From Peronospora farinosa (taxonomy: Eukaryota; Oomycota; Peronosporomycetes; Peronosporales; Peronosporaceae): 64,000 bases of DNA. Where the stretch lies: the NCBI GenBank assembly GCA_947646735.1, contig CANTFK010000643.1, positions 1 through 64,000 on the forward strand. The letters run 5' to 3'. A model generated the notes under the pieces. It saw only the letters and a program-made list of their open reading frames with translations, searched no databases and had not been told where the DNA came from. Shown one piece after another: positions 19,461-29,889 of the stretch. Each line of letters begins with the position of its first letter. Within the stretch, counting starts at the first letter, position 1. Both the position numbers and the translations under genes were made by a program.

Positions 19461-20888
19461 ATTAGAAGAAGAATTAGCGAGGGAGATTGGTGGAATTAAA
19501 AGGAATGAAGTCTTTTTAAGACCAAAGGGGCATTGAAGAGAGGGAGAAGGTGGGGTGATGAAAAAAGAGGGACGAGTCAGAATACATTTGATACGTTCTA
19601 AACCCAATCTACTTTTAGAACTTTGAGCTCGCTTTATTTCTTAAAAAAAAATGTCACGGCATCTGAACCAATTGCTTTATAAATGATATTCCGAGAGTAG
19701 TCGTTGTCGAACAAGACTTGGTTTGCTTGATGAGGATATAACTTTGTAGATACACTTGCTATGCAATGCAACATATGGTGAATGTCTTTCATAGCTTTCA
19801 ATGAAGTATGCCTAGGTACATACGAAAAACAGTAGAAAGTAATTGAATTGTCAATACTCGACACTACTACACCAAGTACTAGCGTGATTGTAGAATGCTG
19901 TGCACTTTCTCTCTCTTTATTCTATGACGTGTACAGTATGCTTTCTTCCTATGCTGGTTAGTTAATCCTCTGCGTATCGAACCTAGGACCTTTGAGCTGG
20001 TTCAGTCAAACCTTAGGCACGACATCCACAATCTTCCAATGTATCTTGTACACCTGTCTATAGACACGCGCGCACACGCGCACACATGCATATACATCAT
20101 CCTATCTTGCATGTACATCAGACGCATCACCCCCCCCCCTACAATCAACCACTGATGATGCTAGGTATGGATGTCGTACTGCAAGACGAACGTTTCCAGG
20201 CTATTAAACGAAAAGTATTCTTCCACGTACACATCAATGTACCGATAGCGCTAACATCAATGCGTACGTACAATAACACTCGACTCAAAAGTGTCTCCAC
20301 TATTTGCCAAGTCTGTAAAATGTAGTCCAATATGTATAAGGGATACGTGCTGTGTCATTGTCATCTAAACCTACACTTGCTATACCAGGTGTGTTCTATG
20401 TTTGGCTACATCTGTCTCGAGCTTGTGGCTAGCATTTACCATACGTTTATAGCAACAATGCTATAGCACAGTACGTCATTGAGAGACAGTGGTCATTGTC
20501 AGAGCGATACGTGTCGAAGGAGTGGCGTACGACACGTCTACGATATGTGAAAGAGAGCTTCGATGATTAGCGTAGCATGCACTACCATCCGTCCGTAAAT
20601 GTGCATTGCACCCACACAACGTCAAATTGTCAACTTCTTCTTGTCACTTCGTCTTCCTAACGAACAAATGCTGCCACGTGATTTCAACCGTCGATTTTGT
20701 AAACAGGTGTCAAGAATCCCATACCATTGTTTCTGGCCATCCACCAATTCTAAGAATACAAAACCAAACACAAGAATACCTTGTCCATCGTATCGGATTT
20801 GTTCAGTGTTCACATGGTCAGAGACTGGCGTTTGGTTGTCCATGTGGTACTTACTGGACGAAAGTTCTGAGCGTTTGCACCGCAACTT
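19461..20888. other. Intergenic, about 1.4 kb, no supported gene
   Basis: This is low-complexity and AT-rich in places (poly-A at 19642, CA-rich at 20065-20090, a C9 run near 20133). Short frames on both strands lack any recognisable feature. From about 20600 on, the DNA is a diverged duplicate of 22170 onward, meaning the upstream region of the thaumatin-like genes. Confidence 0.5.
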
Positions 20889-20902
20889 TCATTAACCAAT
20901 TT
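20889..20902 (+). promoter_or_regulatory. Oomycete core promoter of thaumatin-like gene
   Basis: TCATTAACCAATTT agrees with the oomycete initiator plus flanking element apart from the central pyrimidines. It lies about 72 bases before the ATG at 20974. Confidence 0.65.
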
Positions 20903-20973
20903 CTCCACTACCGACAACTTCTCCAGTACCAAAACGCCTTTGCCACTCACTACCAACTAGCAACAACATCACC

Positions 20974-21636
20974 ATGGTCCGTCTCGTCACTCTAGCTAAT
21001 GCCTTCGCTGCAATGGCCGCCTCGACCGCGGTGCTCACGTTGGCCGGTTCTGACTTCACGATAACGTTTAAAAACGGGTGCCCGGTCGACATTGACCTGT
21101 ACAATCGCCTCGCTAGCGTCTACACGGACGAGAATGAGTGCATCGCCCCAGGGGGTTCGGTCGTCAAAACCATTGGAAAGGACTTTGAAGGTCACTTCCG
21201 AAACGGTTCGAACGACGCTGCCACGCTCCTTGAAATTGCTACGAAGGGCGACCTCCACGTTGTCTGGTTTGACCTCAGCGTCATCCCATCGCATCTGAAT
21301 CCCGGCTTTGAGTTTTGCAAGAACCTTGACGAGTGCAAGCAAAACTCCAAAAGCGGCATTGGTTTCAACACTCCCATTCAGATCACACCCACTTCTAACA
21401 CGAACGGTAAAAACTGCCGTGAACTCACGTGTCTGGCTGACGGCTGCGAGGACGCGTACACTTTTCCAAAGGACGACATCAAGACACACTCGTGTCCGTT
21501 TGGCACGAACTTTGAAGTGACTTTCTGCCCATCAGGGGGTGATGGGAAGCAACCAACAACCGCAGGAACAACAGCAGGAACAACAAGAGACGACGGCACC
21601 TGTGACGGCGGACGACCAGGCTACGAATTCTCCTGA
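20974..21636 (+). CDS. Secreted thaumatin-like (osmotin-type) protein
   Basis: This encodes 220 residues. Residues 1-24 are a signal peptide. The mature part starts with the thaumatin-type strand FTITFKNGCPVDIDLY. It ends with DGCEDAYTFPKDDIKTHSCP and GTNFEVTFCP, which matches the CPDAYSYPKDD...GTNYKVVFCP end of thaumatin-like proteins. Nine cysteines precede the tail. The fold is a compact secreted beta-sandwich. In oomycetes such proteins are secreted, with no proven role that I can cite. The annotated frame ends in a Thr/Gly-rich tail at 21636. The overlapping frame 21539-21787 has a longer, more tail-like composition (see that entry), so the true C-terminus is uncertain. A frameshifted duplicate follows at 22548. 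Confidence 0.8.
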   Translation: MVRLVTLANAFAAMAASTAVLTLAGSDFTITFKNGCPVDIDLYNRLASVYTDENECIAPGGSVVKTIGKDFEGHFRNGSNDAATLLEIATKGDLHVVWFDLSVIPSHLNPGFEFCKNLDECKQNSKSGIGFNTPIQITPTSNTNGKNCRELTCLADGCEDAYTFPKDDIKTHSCPFGTNFEVTFCPSGGDGKQPTTAGTTAGTTRDDGTCDGGRPGYEFS

Positions 21637-21787
21637 ACAGGCTGAATCCGCGTATGGTCCATCGGGCGTTGTGGATTCTGAGGCGACCAAGAAGGATGAC
21701 ACCCCTGCACCTGTAGCTGGGCCTCCTGCACCTGCAGCTGACAATCCTGCAACCGAAGTGGTTCCCACGTCTGAGCACTGCATTTAA
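21539..21787 (+). other. Alternate-frame Gln/Thr/Ala/Pro-rich tail overlapping thaumatin-like gene end
   Basis: Right after a G5 run (21534-21538) the +1 frame is open for 82 codons, to 21787. It encodes QQPQEQQQEQQE followed by Ala/Pro/Glu/Ser-rich sequence, typical of linker tails on secreted oomycete proteins. If the run had four Gs, the thaumatin domain would read straight into this tail. The other copy of the gene aligns better with the annotated frame here, so the call is open. Confidence 0.4.
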
Positions 21788-22497
21788 GCACTGCGCCTAA
21801 GTACTTGGGTCTAGTACTGCGAGATAGGAGTGATTTGTCTAGAGTTTTGACACACTTCATCTACTTGAGTATAATATTCCTTTTTTTCTTGTAGTCAACA
21901 ATATGGGCAGCTATAAGCTCTGCAAAACTGTTCTTGTTTGGACACTACCGTGTCTGAAATCTCTTATGAATCTCAAGGACGCACAAAACATCAAGATGGT
22001 TGACAAAATGAAGTTCTCAATGTTCGTAGCCACAACGTAAAGTCAGTTCTTCTTTTGTGGTATTGAGACACACGTGTCCGTATTGCAAACGTGTCTTTGA
22101 TTTACTAGAAAAAGGCTATGAAGCTCACGTCATCTCTCGGAATTGCTGTCGAGCTCAACGAGTTACAGTTGTACTTTGGCCATAGAGCGTATGTGTCAAT
22201 ATCACATTCGTCGAGTCAAGACCATCTTCCAGTTGGCTCATGTCACTTCGCCCTGGAAACGAACAAATGCTGCCACTCGACTTTCAATCGTCGATTGCAA
22301 ACAGTTGTTCAACCCATTTCAATACCATCGACTGTAGAAAGTCAAGGAATCAAAGTCACAGCTGTCGATTCAGACATTGAACCAAAACAAGAAAGACTTG
22401 TTGCAATCGGGCATGTTGTCGTCAGAGAGGCTTGTGTTTATCTACGTGGGTGCTGAAAATATTAGGCATGGAAGTTCTGAGCGTCTGCAACTCAATG

Positions 22498-23166
22498 TCA
22501 TTTATCAACTTCCCCACTACCAACGACACCTCTTCATCTTCATCAACATGCTCCATTTCGTTGCAGCGGCCGCAGTCGGCACTGCCGGCGGCCTTTTAGT
22601 GCAAAAGTACTCATTCTTCAAGATAACTTTCATGAACGAGTGTTCGACCAACATCGACTTGTACACTCACCTCACCAACATCTTCAACATCCCCACGGAC
22701 GAAGATTGATACAATCATCTCGGGTGGTTCGGTCGTCAAAACCATTAGAAGGGGCTACGAAGGTTACTTCCGTAACGGTTCGGACGACGCTGCCACGCTC
22801 ATTGGGATTTCTACTACTAACGTCTTTCGCGAGGTTTCGTATAACCTTAACATCATCCCGCCGAATCTGAATCCCGGCTTTGAGTCTTGCAAGACCCTTG
22901 ACGAGTGCAAGCAACACTCCAAAAGCGGCATTGGTTTCAACACTCCCATTCAGATCACACCCATTTCCAACACGAACGGTAAAAACTGCCGTGAACTCAC
23001 GTGTCTGGCTGACGGCTGCGAGGACGCGTACACTTTTCCAAAGGACGACATCAAGACACACTCGTGTCCGTTTGGCACGAACTACAAAGTGACTTTCTGC
23101 CCATCACGTGATACGACACCACAAGAAACGACGACTGCAGGCCCATCGTTGACCGGTCGTCCTTGA
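22498..23166 (+). pseudogene. Frameshifted duplicate of the thaumatin-like gene
   Basis: This is a tandem duplicate with its own initiator-like element (TCATTTATCAACTT, 22498-22511) and ATG at 22548. The signal peptide and first strand (ITFMNECSTNIDLYTHL) are recognisable, but the frame stops at 22707-22709. The rest of the domain (ISGGSVVKTI through GTNYKVTFCP to the stop at 23164-23166) continues in another frame, so a single indel near 22707 separates the parts. The 5' half is strongly diverged from 20974-21300. The 3' half (about 22865-23105) is almost identical to 21295-21535. An unseen intron is less likely because no GT-AG pair obviously bridges the break. Confidence 0.75.
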
Positions 23167-24018
23167 GATATTTTGAGATTTCTGATACGGTAGTACCTAG
23201 ACGGGAACTGTATTGTGTTGTTACGACCATTGGAATGTTCAAAAGCTTGGCTGCAGGAGATCTGGATACTAGATAAAACATATTGTCAATATAATATCTG
23301 AATCAAATTTATCTGGATTAAATTTATATCAGATGTCAAAATCGCGTGGATTTTTATCTTTTTAACGTACGTACTATAGTATTAGTGCCATGGATAACAA
23401 TCGGCATCTGGAGCGTGAGACTGCGAAATATTTCTTGTACGTCACATACAAAAAGAGCACTCGACTGCGGCAATAGCCGCCAAAGACGCTTCGTCACGGA
23501 GCTTTGAACTGCCATTTCGTCAAAAACGCTTCAGTTTTCGATTAGAGACTGGATAATATACAGATAATATACACGACGTATGCCTAGATCTTCTCAGATT
23601 TATTTAAGCCTTAGACAAAGCACCCCTATTTAAATTTTAACCAAATTACCCGTATATCCCATACTTACTTAGACCTCACCGGACGAGGTGGCTGCATACG
23701 CCGCCCGTTTGGCACATTCTCAGCAGCATTTGTAGCACCAGCTTGTCCACACAACGCAATCGAGTGACGTTCCAGCAAGTGAACGTGATTATCGCCGTAG
23801 CACTCATACATTTCGAGAAATCAGCAGGAAGCAACTTTGAGCCGTCGTGAAGCGAGAGTGCCGGCGAAAACAGACACGAAAATACAAGGGAACCCGTTAG
23901 GTGCTATGTCGAAGTGTCATAGCCATACAACTCGAGAGCCGTCACCCGAAATTGACCTGGCTCTATAACCTGAACTAGAACGAGAAACCAGCCTTGCTAG
24001 TTAGGATTTTAATACATG
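23167..24018. other. Repeat-flanking intergenic sequence
   Basis: No intact gene is present. It contains one copy of a dispersed, formerly coding-looking element (23346-23518). A stretch around 23670-23840 reads like decayed coding sequence but has stops in every frame. It borders the retrotransposon nest beginning at 24019. Confidence 0.45.
23346..23518 (+). repeat. Dispersed element copy A (partner at 61362-61534)
   Basis: About 170 bases match 61362-61534. The shared frame encodes YFLYVTYK, STR and PPKTLRHG. In this copy an in-frame TAG replaces the Glu codon that follows RQ. Confidence 0.7.
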
Positions 24019-24086
24019 TGTAACGGACTCAACGTTACACGTACCCGTTAAGTATGCGATACTTAACGGGCAGGTCGAACAAGGTA
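24019..24086 (+). repeat. Start of family-3 LTR (element 3b, 5' LTR, first part)
   Basis: TGTAACGG...TTACACGTACCC...ACTTAACGGGCAGGTC matches the reverse complement of the LTR end at 53600-53672. It is interrupted at 24086 by the solo LTR and resumes after the duplicated GGTA at 25633. Confidence 0.75.
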
Positions 24087-25632
24087 TGTGGTGGAGTGGG
24101 ATTTGCACAATGCTGATGCGATTCCAGCTCTCCACTGGCGCCCGGACGACCGACTAACGGAGAAAGTACCCCGATTCCGTGTGGATATCCTTCCTCACCT
24201 TGTGTACTCGTCGGTTGGGCGTTGATCCTAATTGTGTTAGGGATAGGGGGGCTAATGATCTTGTGTAAATCTTCACAAGATCGACCGAGTACTTGGTGTG
24301 ATCTTCTAATCGATCACGGTTATCCTATAAAGCGAAGCTTGAATCTTCTGACCACTTAATCCGTCCTACACTTGCTTCGTCTTGCCCTACTTATTGTATT
24401 TGCGTTCAATTGCAGTTGAGTTGCGTTGATAAATCTTGCAATCGCTGGCTAAACAATTTAGGAATATGATTTGCGTAGTGTGTAGGCTTTCTCGATACGT
24501 CAGGTGGACAAAGAATCCATCCCGGAAGAGAAGTCGACACGTTATTAGAAGTAAAATTGAATTCTATTATTGTTAGCCATCCAATATCAAAACCTAAGAT
24601 TTTGCCTATCTGTAGTCCAGGATCTATTACTACGTGTCGTTCCTTCAAAAAAATCAGATCTCGATATGTGGTCCACTCCAAATACCTTTACAATTTCTAT
24701 CCAGTCGCTATCTTGCCTTATTCTCGGATCGCGATCTGAATCAGATCGCGTATCAGTTCAGGATCGCGGTTAATCCACAATGTGTGGTCTACATAACCTG
24801 GATTGCGATCAGCTTTGGATTGCGTATTTGAGCTGGATAGCGTTTCTGGGTCAGATCGCGTATTTGAGCTGGATAGCGTTTCTGGGTCAGATCGCGTTTC
24901 TGGGTCAGATCGCGTTTCTGATTCAGATCGATTTCTGCACAATCCATCGCGGTCGATCCACAATTTGTGGTCCGCATAACCTGAATCGCGATCTACACTT
25001 ACGAATTATTGTCCCCTCGTTCCTCCACACTATCCATACCTGAATGCGATACGTATGTATTTCGGATCGTGATTTGTCCATTACACTTAACCAAGGACGC
25101 GATCCACACTTTGCGAAATTTTACTATTCCACGTTAAGGTATCTTCCGTAACAATTGAATCGATTCATTGGATCAACCGATACTGGAAGCAAGTATAATC
25201 CAAACGGTGATCAATTCCATGATAATCTAATATAATTTGAGAATGTAATCTATGCCATGAATGAACTTCACCTTAAGTATGTTTTGATCCATATTATCAT
25301 TGTCTTCGATACCATTGATCCCTTATTTATTTGTTTTATTGAATAATAACATAAACGATCTTGAATCAACGGTACTTTACCATTCGATCGTGCATGAATT
25401 AACGATCGACTTCACCCCAACCAATAAGTCATTTTGTTAAGTGACTTGATGGTGGACAGAAAACAGACCGTTAGCGGGACAGGAATCCAACCGTTATAAG
25501 AAAGAGATCCAGTCGTTATGGAAAAGGATTCCAACCGTATGAGAAAGGTTTCCAACCGTTGGCGAGAAAAGTTCCGATAACTCGGCTTCGAGTACATCGA
25601 TTTAACGGACTTAGCTAAAATTCTCTAATACA
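24087..25632 (-). mobile_element. Solo LTR related to element 2 LTR, 4-base target duplication
   Basis: On the plus strand it runs from TGTGGTGGAG to CTAATACA and is flanked by GGTA (24083-24086 and 25633-25636). The sequence around 24125-24230 and 24560-24720 aligns with the element 2 LTR at 39440-39540 and 39985-40110, in the same orientation. That makes it a minus-strand LTR. It is longer (1546 bases) and clearly diverged. It contains a short tandem repeat with a ggtcagatcgcgtttctg core (24835-24925). No internal genes are present. Confidence 0.65.
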
Positions 25633-25648
25633 GGTACGTTAGTACTTA

Positions 25649-26711
25649 TGTGGTGAAGTGCCAAAGAAAAATGGAGTTTAAAAGAAATGGAACAGAGATC
25701 AAGAGAACTTCTGGTCACTTCCCCGAGGGAGTGACCACGACCCGGCCTCGCGGATTTACAACCACACACCAGGCCCCGCCGTATTGAGAATATAAGGACC
25801 CAGACGTGCGGAGTCAGCACAGGCCCCAGGTCCCGGAAACAGGTTCCGGGGACCCAGGAGCCCAGGGACCCAGGGGTACAGGAGCCTAGAGGCCCAAGGG
25901 CCCAGGGGCCCGGAGCCCCAGGGTACAGGTACCCAGGAGCCCAGGGGCCCAGAGGTACAGGGGCCTAGGGACCCAGGGGCCCAGGGCCCTAATGTCCGAG
26001 GGTGCAGAATCGGTACACAGAATATCGAAGATTACAGAAAGTACAGGGTACCAAGGAGCCAGTTCTTCCTCCAAGAGTCGACACGTGGCACTATCCAGAT
26101 CAAAGGGTTAGGGTTAGGCAAGAAAAAGCATACAAAGTATAAGGTAAATAAACACACTCGAATTTGCATTACACGTGGCAGCTTTAAGCGCCCCTTCTAA
26201 GCTTCTCCGTCGCTTCACCTCTTCCGGGCGGGATACCCTTTGGCCCCCCGACGTCCAGCAGGTGTTAGACGGCTCAAGCAACGCAAGTTGAACCTCAGGA
26301 TAGTTGGCCTGAGGTGTCAAGTAAGTGTCAACACTCTACGACCCGCTACAGGAAGCGGTTTCCCTACGGGGAAGAACACAAAGGGGTCCAAGGACCAAAA
26401 AATAGTCAGCCACCAAAGGGGTACATAGTACCAGGTGCATCGCTCTCGACTAAGTCGATTGAGCACAAGAAACCCGGTCCCGAGTGAAGTATATCCACTC
26501 GGGGACCACCAAGTCCAAGTCCTATACAAAGACCAAGTCTTTAAGTCTTCTGCGTCAACCGAGGAGTAAGACCAGCCAAGCCGACGGGTACACAAGGTGA
26601 GACCCAAGGCCAATACGACACGGTATCGGGGTACCCCCTCCGTAAGTCGGCAGTCCGGCGCTGTGTGTGTTTGTGGATCTCCTACGTTGTTTGAGAATCC
26701 ACTCCACCACA
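25649..26711 (+). repeat. Element 1 5' LTR
   Basis: It starts TGTGGTGAAGTG and ends CACCACA. It contains a GGGCCCAGG-type tandem region (25840-25990) and a short GGGTTAGGGTTAGG stretch (26105-26118). The base after the LTR starts ATGGTGCGC, so the gag start codon abuts the LTR. The TGG there is also where a tRNA primer-binding site would begin. Confidence 0.93.
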
Positions 26712-28100
26712 ATGGTGCGCGTGCGCGGATCTTCGGGGGACGCGGGATTTCACCGTGAGTCCCACGAAGAAGAAAAGACATCGGTCAAGATAGACCAAGG
26801 GACGACCAAGACACTGGAAACCGGATCGCCAGTGATCAAGAAGGAAGAAGGATCGGAGGACCTGCAGAGCCCGGGGAGGAGCTCTACTATTGAGGTCAAG
26901 GTGGAATATGAAGAAAAACCACAAAATCCTCCCCCTTATGTCTTCGTGGAAGAAGACAATATGGGCCATAATAAATATTATGGTCCAGGGGTCCCAAGTT
27001 TGACAGCGAAAGCTAAAAAACAAGGGACCCCGAAGCAAGTCTCCCAACCTACCACTCAAAAGCCAAATGTGCCCAAGAACAAGCAAAAGAAGCAGAAGCA
27101 TACCAAGTTGAAGGCACCGAGAGGCGGAGACACGACGGACGAGTCGGGAGAGAGCCAAGGCGTGGCTAGTAAGGACTGGACAGAAGAAGATTTGGAAGAA
27201 GCCTACCATCGGAATAAATTGAAGACGTTTCTTCGAAAGGACCCGGTGATGAAGGCGCTCAAGGTCAAGTTTATGGACCAGGTCCACGGTCCGATAACGG
27301 CTCTTCCCACCACGACCACAGACCTGGAGGTCCTCAAGGCCGTAATGAATCTGCTACAAGAAGCTGGGATGGATGCTGGGAACTTTACCGCTGAGACCCT
27401 CTTCAATTTCGGGTTCGAGACTTTGAATTAGACCTTAGTGACCCTGCATGGTCACCTCAAGACGTTGGTGGGGGAGTTTCCCCCGAAGGAAGTACCCCGT
27501 CAAGATGGAGGAGTAGTGGATCCTGGTGTGGTCTCTCCTGCTGCGTCACTCGGTGAATCGTCACCAAGGTCTCAATACGAATCAGCCACCTCATCTATGA
27601 TGTCGGCCCTGATGGATACGGTGGACCGAATGCAACTGGGTCCAGCTGGTGCAGCGTTGTTAGAAGCACGAGTTCGCGAAGCTGGCCATGTGGACACAGC
27701 AACCCCATGGGTCCAGCGCAAAACACAGGAAGAGACGGAAGCCCGGTGCAAAGTGGAGCCAAGGTTGATGGGGACAAAGACGGATCAGGAAGCAAAGACC
27801 GAGTCAGTTTCCCCTAGCGCACTCCAGTCGTACTTTGATAAGGCGATGACCAAGTTCCTTGAAGAGAAAGGCTCCACAAAAGTTGCAGTGGACAGGGGAC
27901 ACACCATGAAGGGTCAAGGACCAGTTCATCCCAGGTCCTCCCAGCGAATTGAGCGCCTAGGACCACTAGGCGATATACCTGATGTGGACATGGAGTCTGT
28001 GGGGTCAACCCATGATGAATACGATCCAGATGACTTGGCGTTCCCGATGACCTCAGCGCGAGCGACTGTGACCGCGGCTACGGCAGGAGGACCCCCTTAA
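26712..28100 (+). pseudogene. Element 1 gag, N-terminal part with internal in-frame TAG
   Basis: The frame opens with the ATG at 26712 directly after the LTR and reads 239 codons to TAG at 27429-27431. It continues in the same frame for another 222 codons to TAA at 28098. The first part is Lys/Pro-rich and ends in a helical region (ITALPTTTTDLEVLKAVMNL). The second part contains the IPDVDMESVGS motif, which is also present in element 2 gag (IPDVEMESVGS). Element 2 has a stop at the equivalent site, so the TAG may be functional rather than decay. A 41-base AT-only insertion begins at 28097 and ends this frame. Confidence 0.75.
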
Positions 28101-28139
28101 AAATTTATATTTATAAAAATAGAAAAAATTTTTTTTTAC

Positions 28140-29233
28140 TGTTGTTCCACACATTAGGGTATCGGCCTCGTCGGATCTGAAGGAATTTAGCGGAAGGGAC
28201 CACGATGAAGATCGTGCCAGAAGCTGGAGCACTAAGGTAAAGACGGCTTTCCCCCGAGACCAGGCACCAGACAGCGAGAAGTGTCTCATTTTTGGGTCCC
28301 TGCTCACGGGTCCAGCTCAGAATTGGTATCGACAGCTAGGTCGAACGGTACGCGTCGATTGGAAGCTGCTTCTGCGAGAGTTCCAAGCACAATTTTGCGG
28401 CTTGGGGGTGTCGGTGGCCCGACAATATTATCACGCCAGAAAGAGAGCCGATGAGTCACCCTTAGAATATTTGTACCGTTTGAACGTGGCAGGGCTCAGG
28501 GCCAAGCTAGATATTAAGGGTGGGCCCCAGTGTAAAGCGTGAACACGTGGATCATTACGTGGAGACCTTGGATGATCGAGAATTAGCGGACCAGCTTACA
28601 TTGCTCAGACTTTCTGATGTAGACGACCTGGAGGAAGTCCTGCTGGCTCGTCAGAGAGCGAAGACGCGTCAAGGAAGGGTCTTGTTCGGGTCCAGCAAGT
28701 TTCGCCAGAAGGTTCCAACGCCTCCAGACCACACCAAGAGTCAGCTGAGAAAGCCCGTCCAAGTCATCCGAGCCACTTCTGAAAGTGAAAATGACCAAGA
28801 GTCCAGCTCCAGTGGGTTTGAGGAAGAAGGTGACCTCAGACGAATTTATGCGGCGGCGAGTAAGCCCTACACTGGCAGGGCGAGGAACGCAGATGACCCC
28901 CGGGATCATCAGGACCCAGACCCAGACCGAAGTCGACGCACGGCAGAGGGACCTGGACAAAAGGTGGTTCCAGGGGCACCCGCGTCAAAGTGTACCCATT
29001 GTGGGTCTAGGAAGCATGGGGATCTGGACTGTTGGAAGCGACTCGTTTGCGAGTGCTGTGGAAGGAAGGGTCACCCAGCTGACCACTGCCTGTTTGTGTG
29101 TCGCGGTTGTGGCAAGGTTCATGACGTCGGCAAGTGCCCGATGGAAGAGTTCTACAACCTAATTCGCCAGTGGTACAACCCAACCAAGCACGCAGGACAG
29201 CTGCCCGAGGCGGCGGAGAAGATGTTAAATTAG
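28140..29233 (+). pseudogene. Element 1 gag, capsid and zinc-knuckle part
   Basis: Capsid-like sequence begins after the AT-rich insertion (SDLKEFSGRDHDEDRARSW), parallel to the element 2 gag motif DLKEFTGRDRDEDRARSW. A one-base insertion in a GGGCCCC run near 28525 shifts the frame. The reading then continues through VETLDDRELADQL to three zinc-knuckle-like Cys clusters (CTHCGSRKHGDLDC, CECCGRKGHPADHC, CRGCGKVHDVGKC), ending at TAG 29231-29233. This is the nucleocapsid part. The end overlaps the protease frame, which is -1 relative to gag. Confidence 0.8.
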
Positions 29234-29889
29234 AACGCTCGCCAGGTTGGAATCTGGTACGAGCCGAGCGTTCTAATTGTTGCATTTATGCATTTGTGGA
29301 GAAACACCCCGTGGAGAAGGTCAATAAGTTGGATGAATTGATTGGAAATACATCGGGCTTTTGCATTAATTCTGTTGCTGCTGTGGCCAATGCATGTATA
29401 CCTCACGTTTATCCCCGAGGAGAGGCTATGATGACATTAAATTTATTGCCGGGAGAGTCAAGAGGATACTGGCAACACCATGCCCCAGGGAAGTGGCTTA
29501 AGCAAGCCAAAGCCTCTGGAAAAGTTAACAATATTCGTGCGAATCTACTGTTTGATTCTGGTGCCGAGATATCTATTTTGGATATCGCCTTTGCTCGTAA
29601 GGCAGGCTGCCAGATTAACACAAGCGAGAAACAAGAGTGTGTGGGCATTGGAGAAGCAGTTTACACCACGGAAGGGCGAACGAAGATCAAGATAACGTTG
29701 AATGGTGTATTAGTATACTTCTTCAATGTGTGGGTCGGGTCCATGACCGGCCAGGATGTGCTACTAGGGATACACTTTATGGTGCCAGCTGGAATTCGTT
29801 TGGACATGGCGGATGGAACTATTTGCTTGCCAGACGAAGTTCGAATCCAGCTTACAGGTCGCAAGACCTTGTATTGGCCATATGTCTGA
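29134..29889 (+). CDS. Element 1 aspartic protease frame
   Basis: This frame is -1 relative to gag and open from before the gag stop. The active-site motif is LLFDSGAEISILD, followed by the flap-like region and GQDVLLGIHFMVPAGI (the hydrophobic-Gly helix of retropepsins). It should process the gag-pol polyprotein as a dimer. The frame stops at 29887 shortly after RIQLTGRK. In element 2 the equivalent frame reads on, so this stop probably reflects a one-base break before the reverse transcriptase. Confidence 0.8.
   Translation: MPDGRVLQPNSPVVQPNQARRTAARGGGEDVKLERSPGWNLVRAERSNCCIYAFVEKHPVEKVNKLDELIGNTSGFCINSVAAVANACIPHVYPRGEAMMTLNLLPGESRGYWQHHAPGKWLKQAKASGKVNNIRANLLFDSGAEISILDIAFARKAGCQINTSEKQECVGIGEAVYTTEGRTKIKITLNGVLVYFFNVWVGSMTGQDVLLGIHFMVPAGIRLDMADGTICLPDEVRIQLTGRKTLYWPYV
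29224..29278 (+). promoter_or_regulatory. Candidate -1 ribosomal frameshift signal between gag and protease (element 1)
   Basis: The heptamer GTTAAAT (29224-29230, gag frame G-TTA-AAT) directly precedes the gag stop TAG. Bases 29228-29241 pair perfectly over 14 bp with 29265-29278. The inner CCAG/CTGG may form a second small stem. Protease is open in the -1 frame across this site. Element 2 has the same arrangement at 48592-48646 with GTTAAAC. Confidence 0.65.

Noticed and set aside
19955..20030. tRNA-like GGTTCGATACG stretch on the minus strand
   Set aside because: The arms flanking the TTCGA loop do not pair and no anticodon or acceptor stem can be drawn.
26105..26118. Telomeric repeat
   Set aside because: Only just over two TTAGGG units, inside both LTRs; oomycete telomeres are TTTAGGG arrays.
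26682..27287. 201-codon minus frame opposite element 1 gag
   Set aside because: Antisense of Lys/Pro-rich codons; no equivalent in element 2, unlike the 3' antisense ORF.
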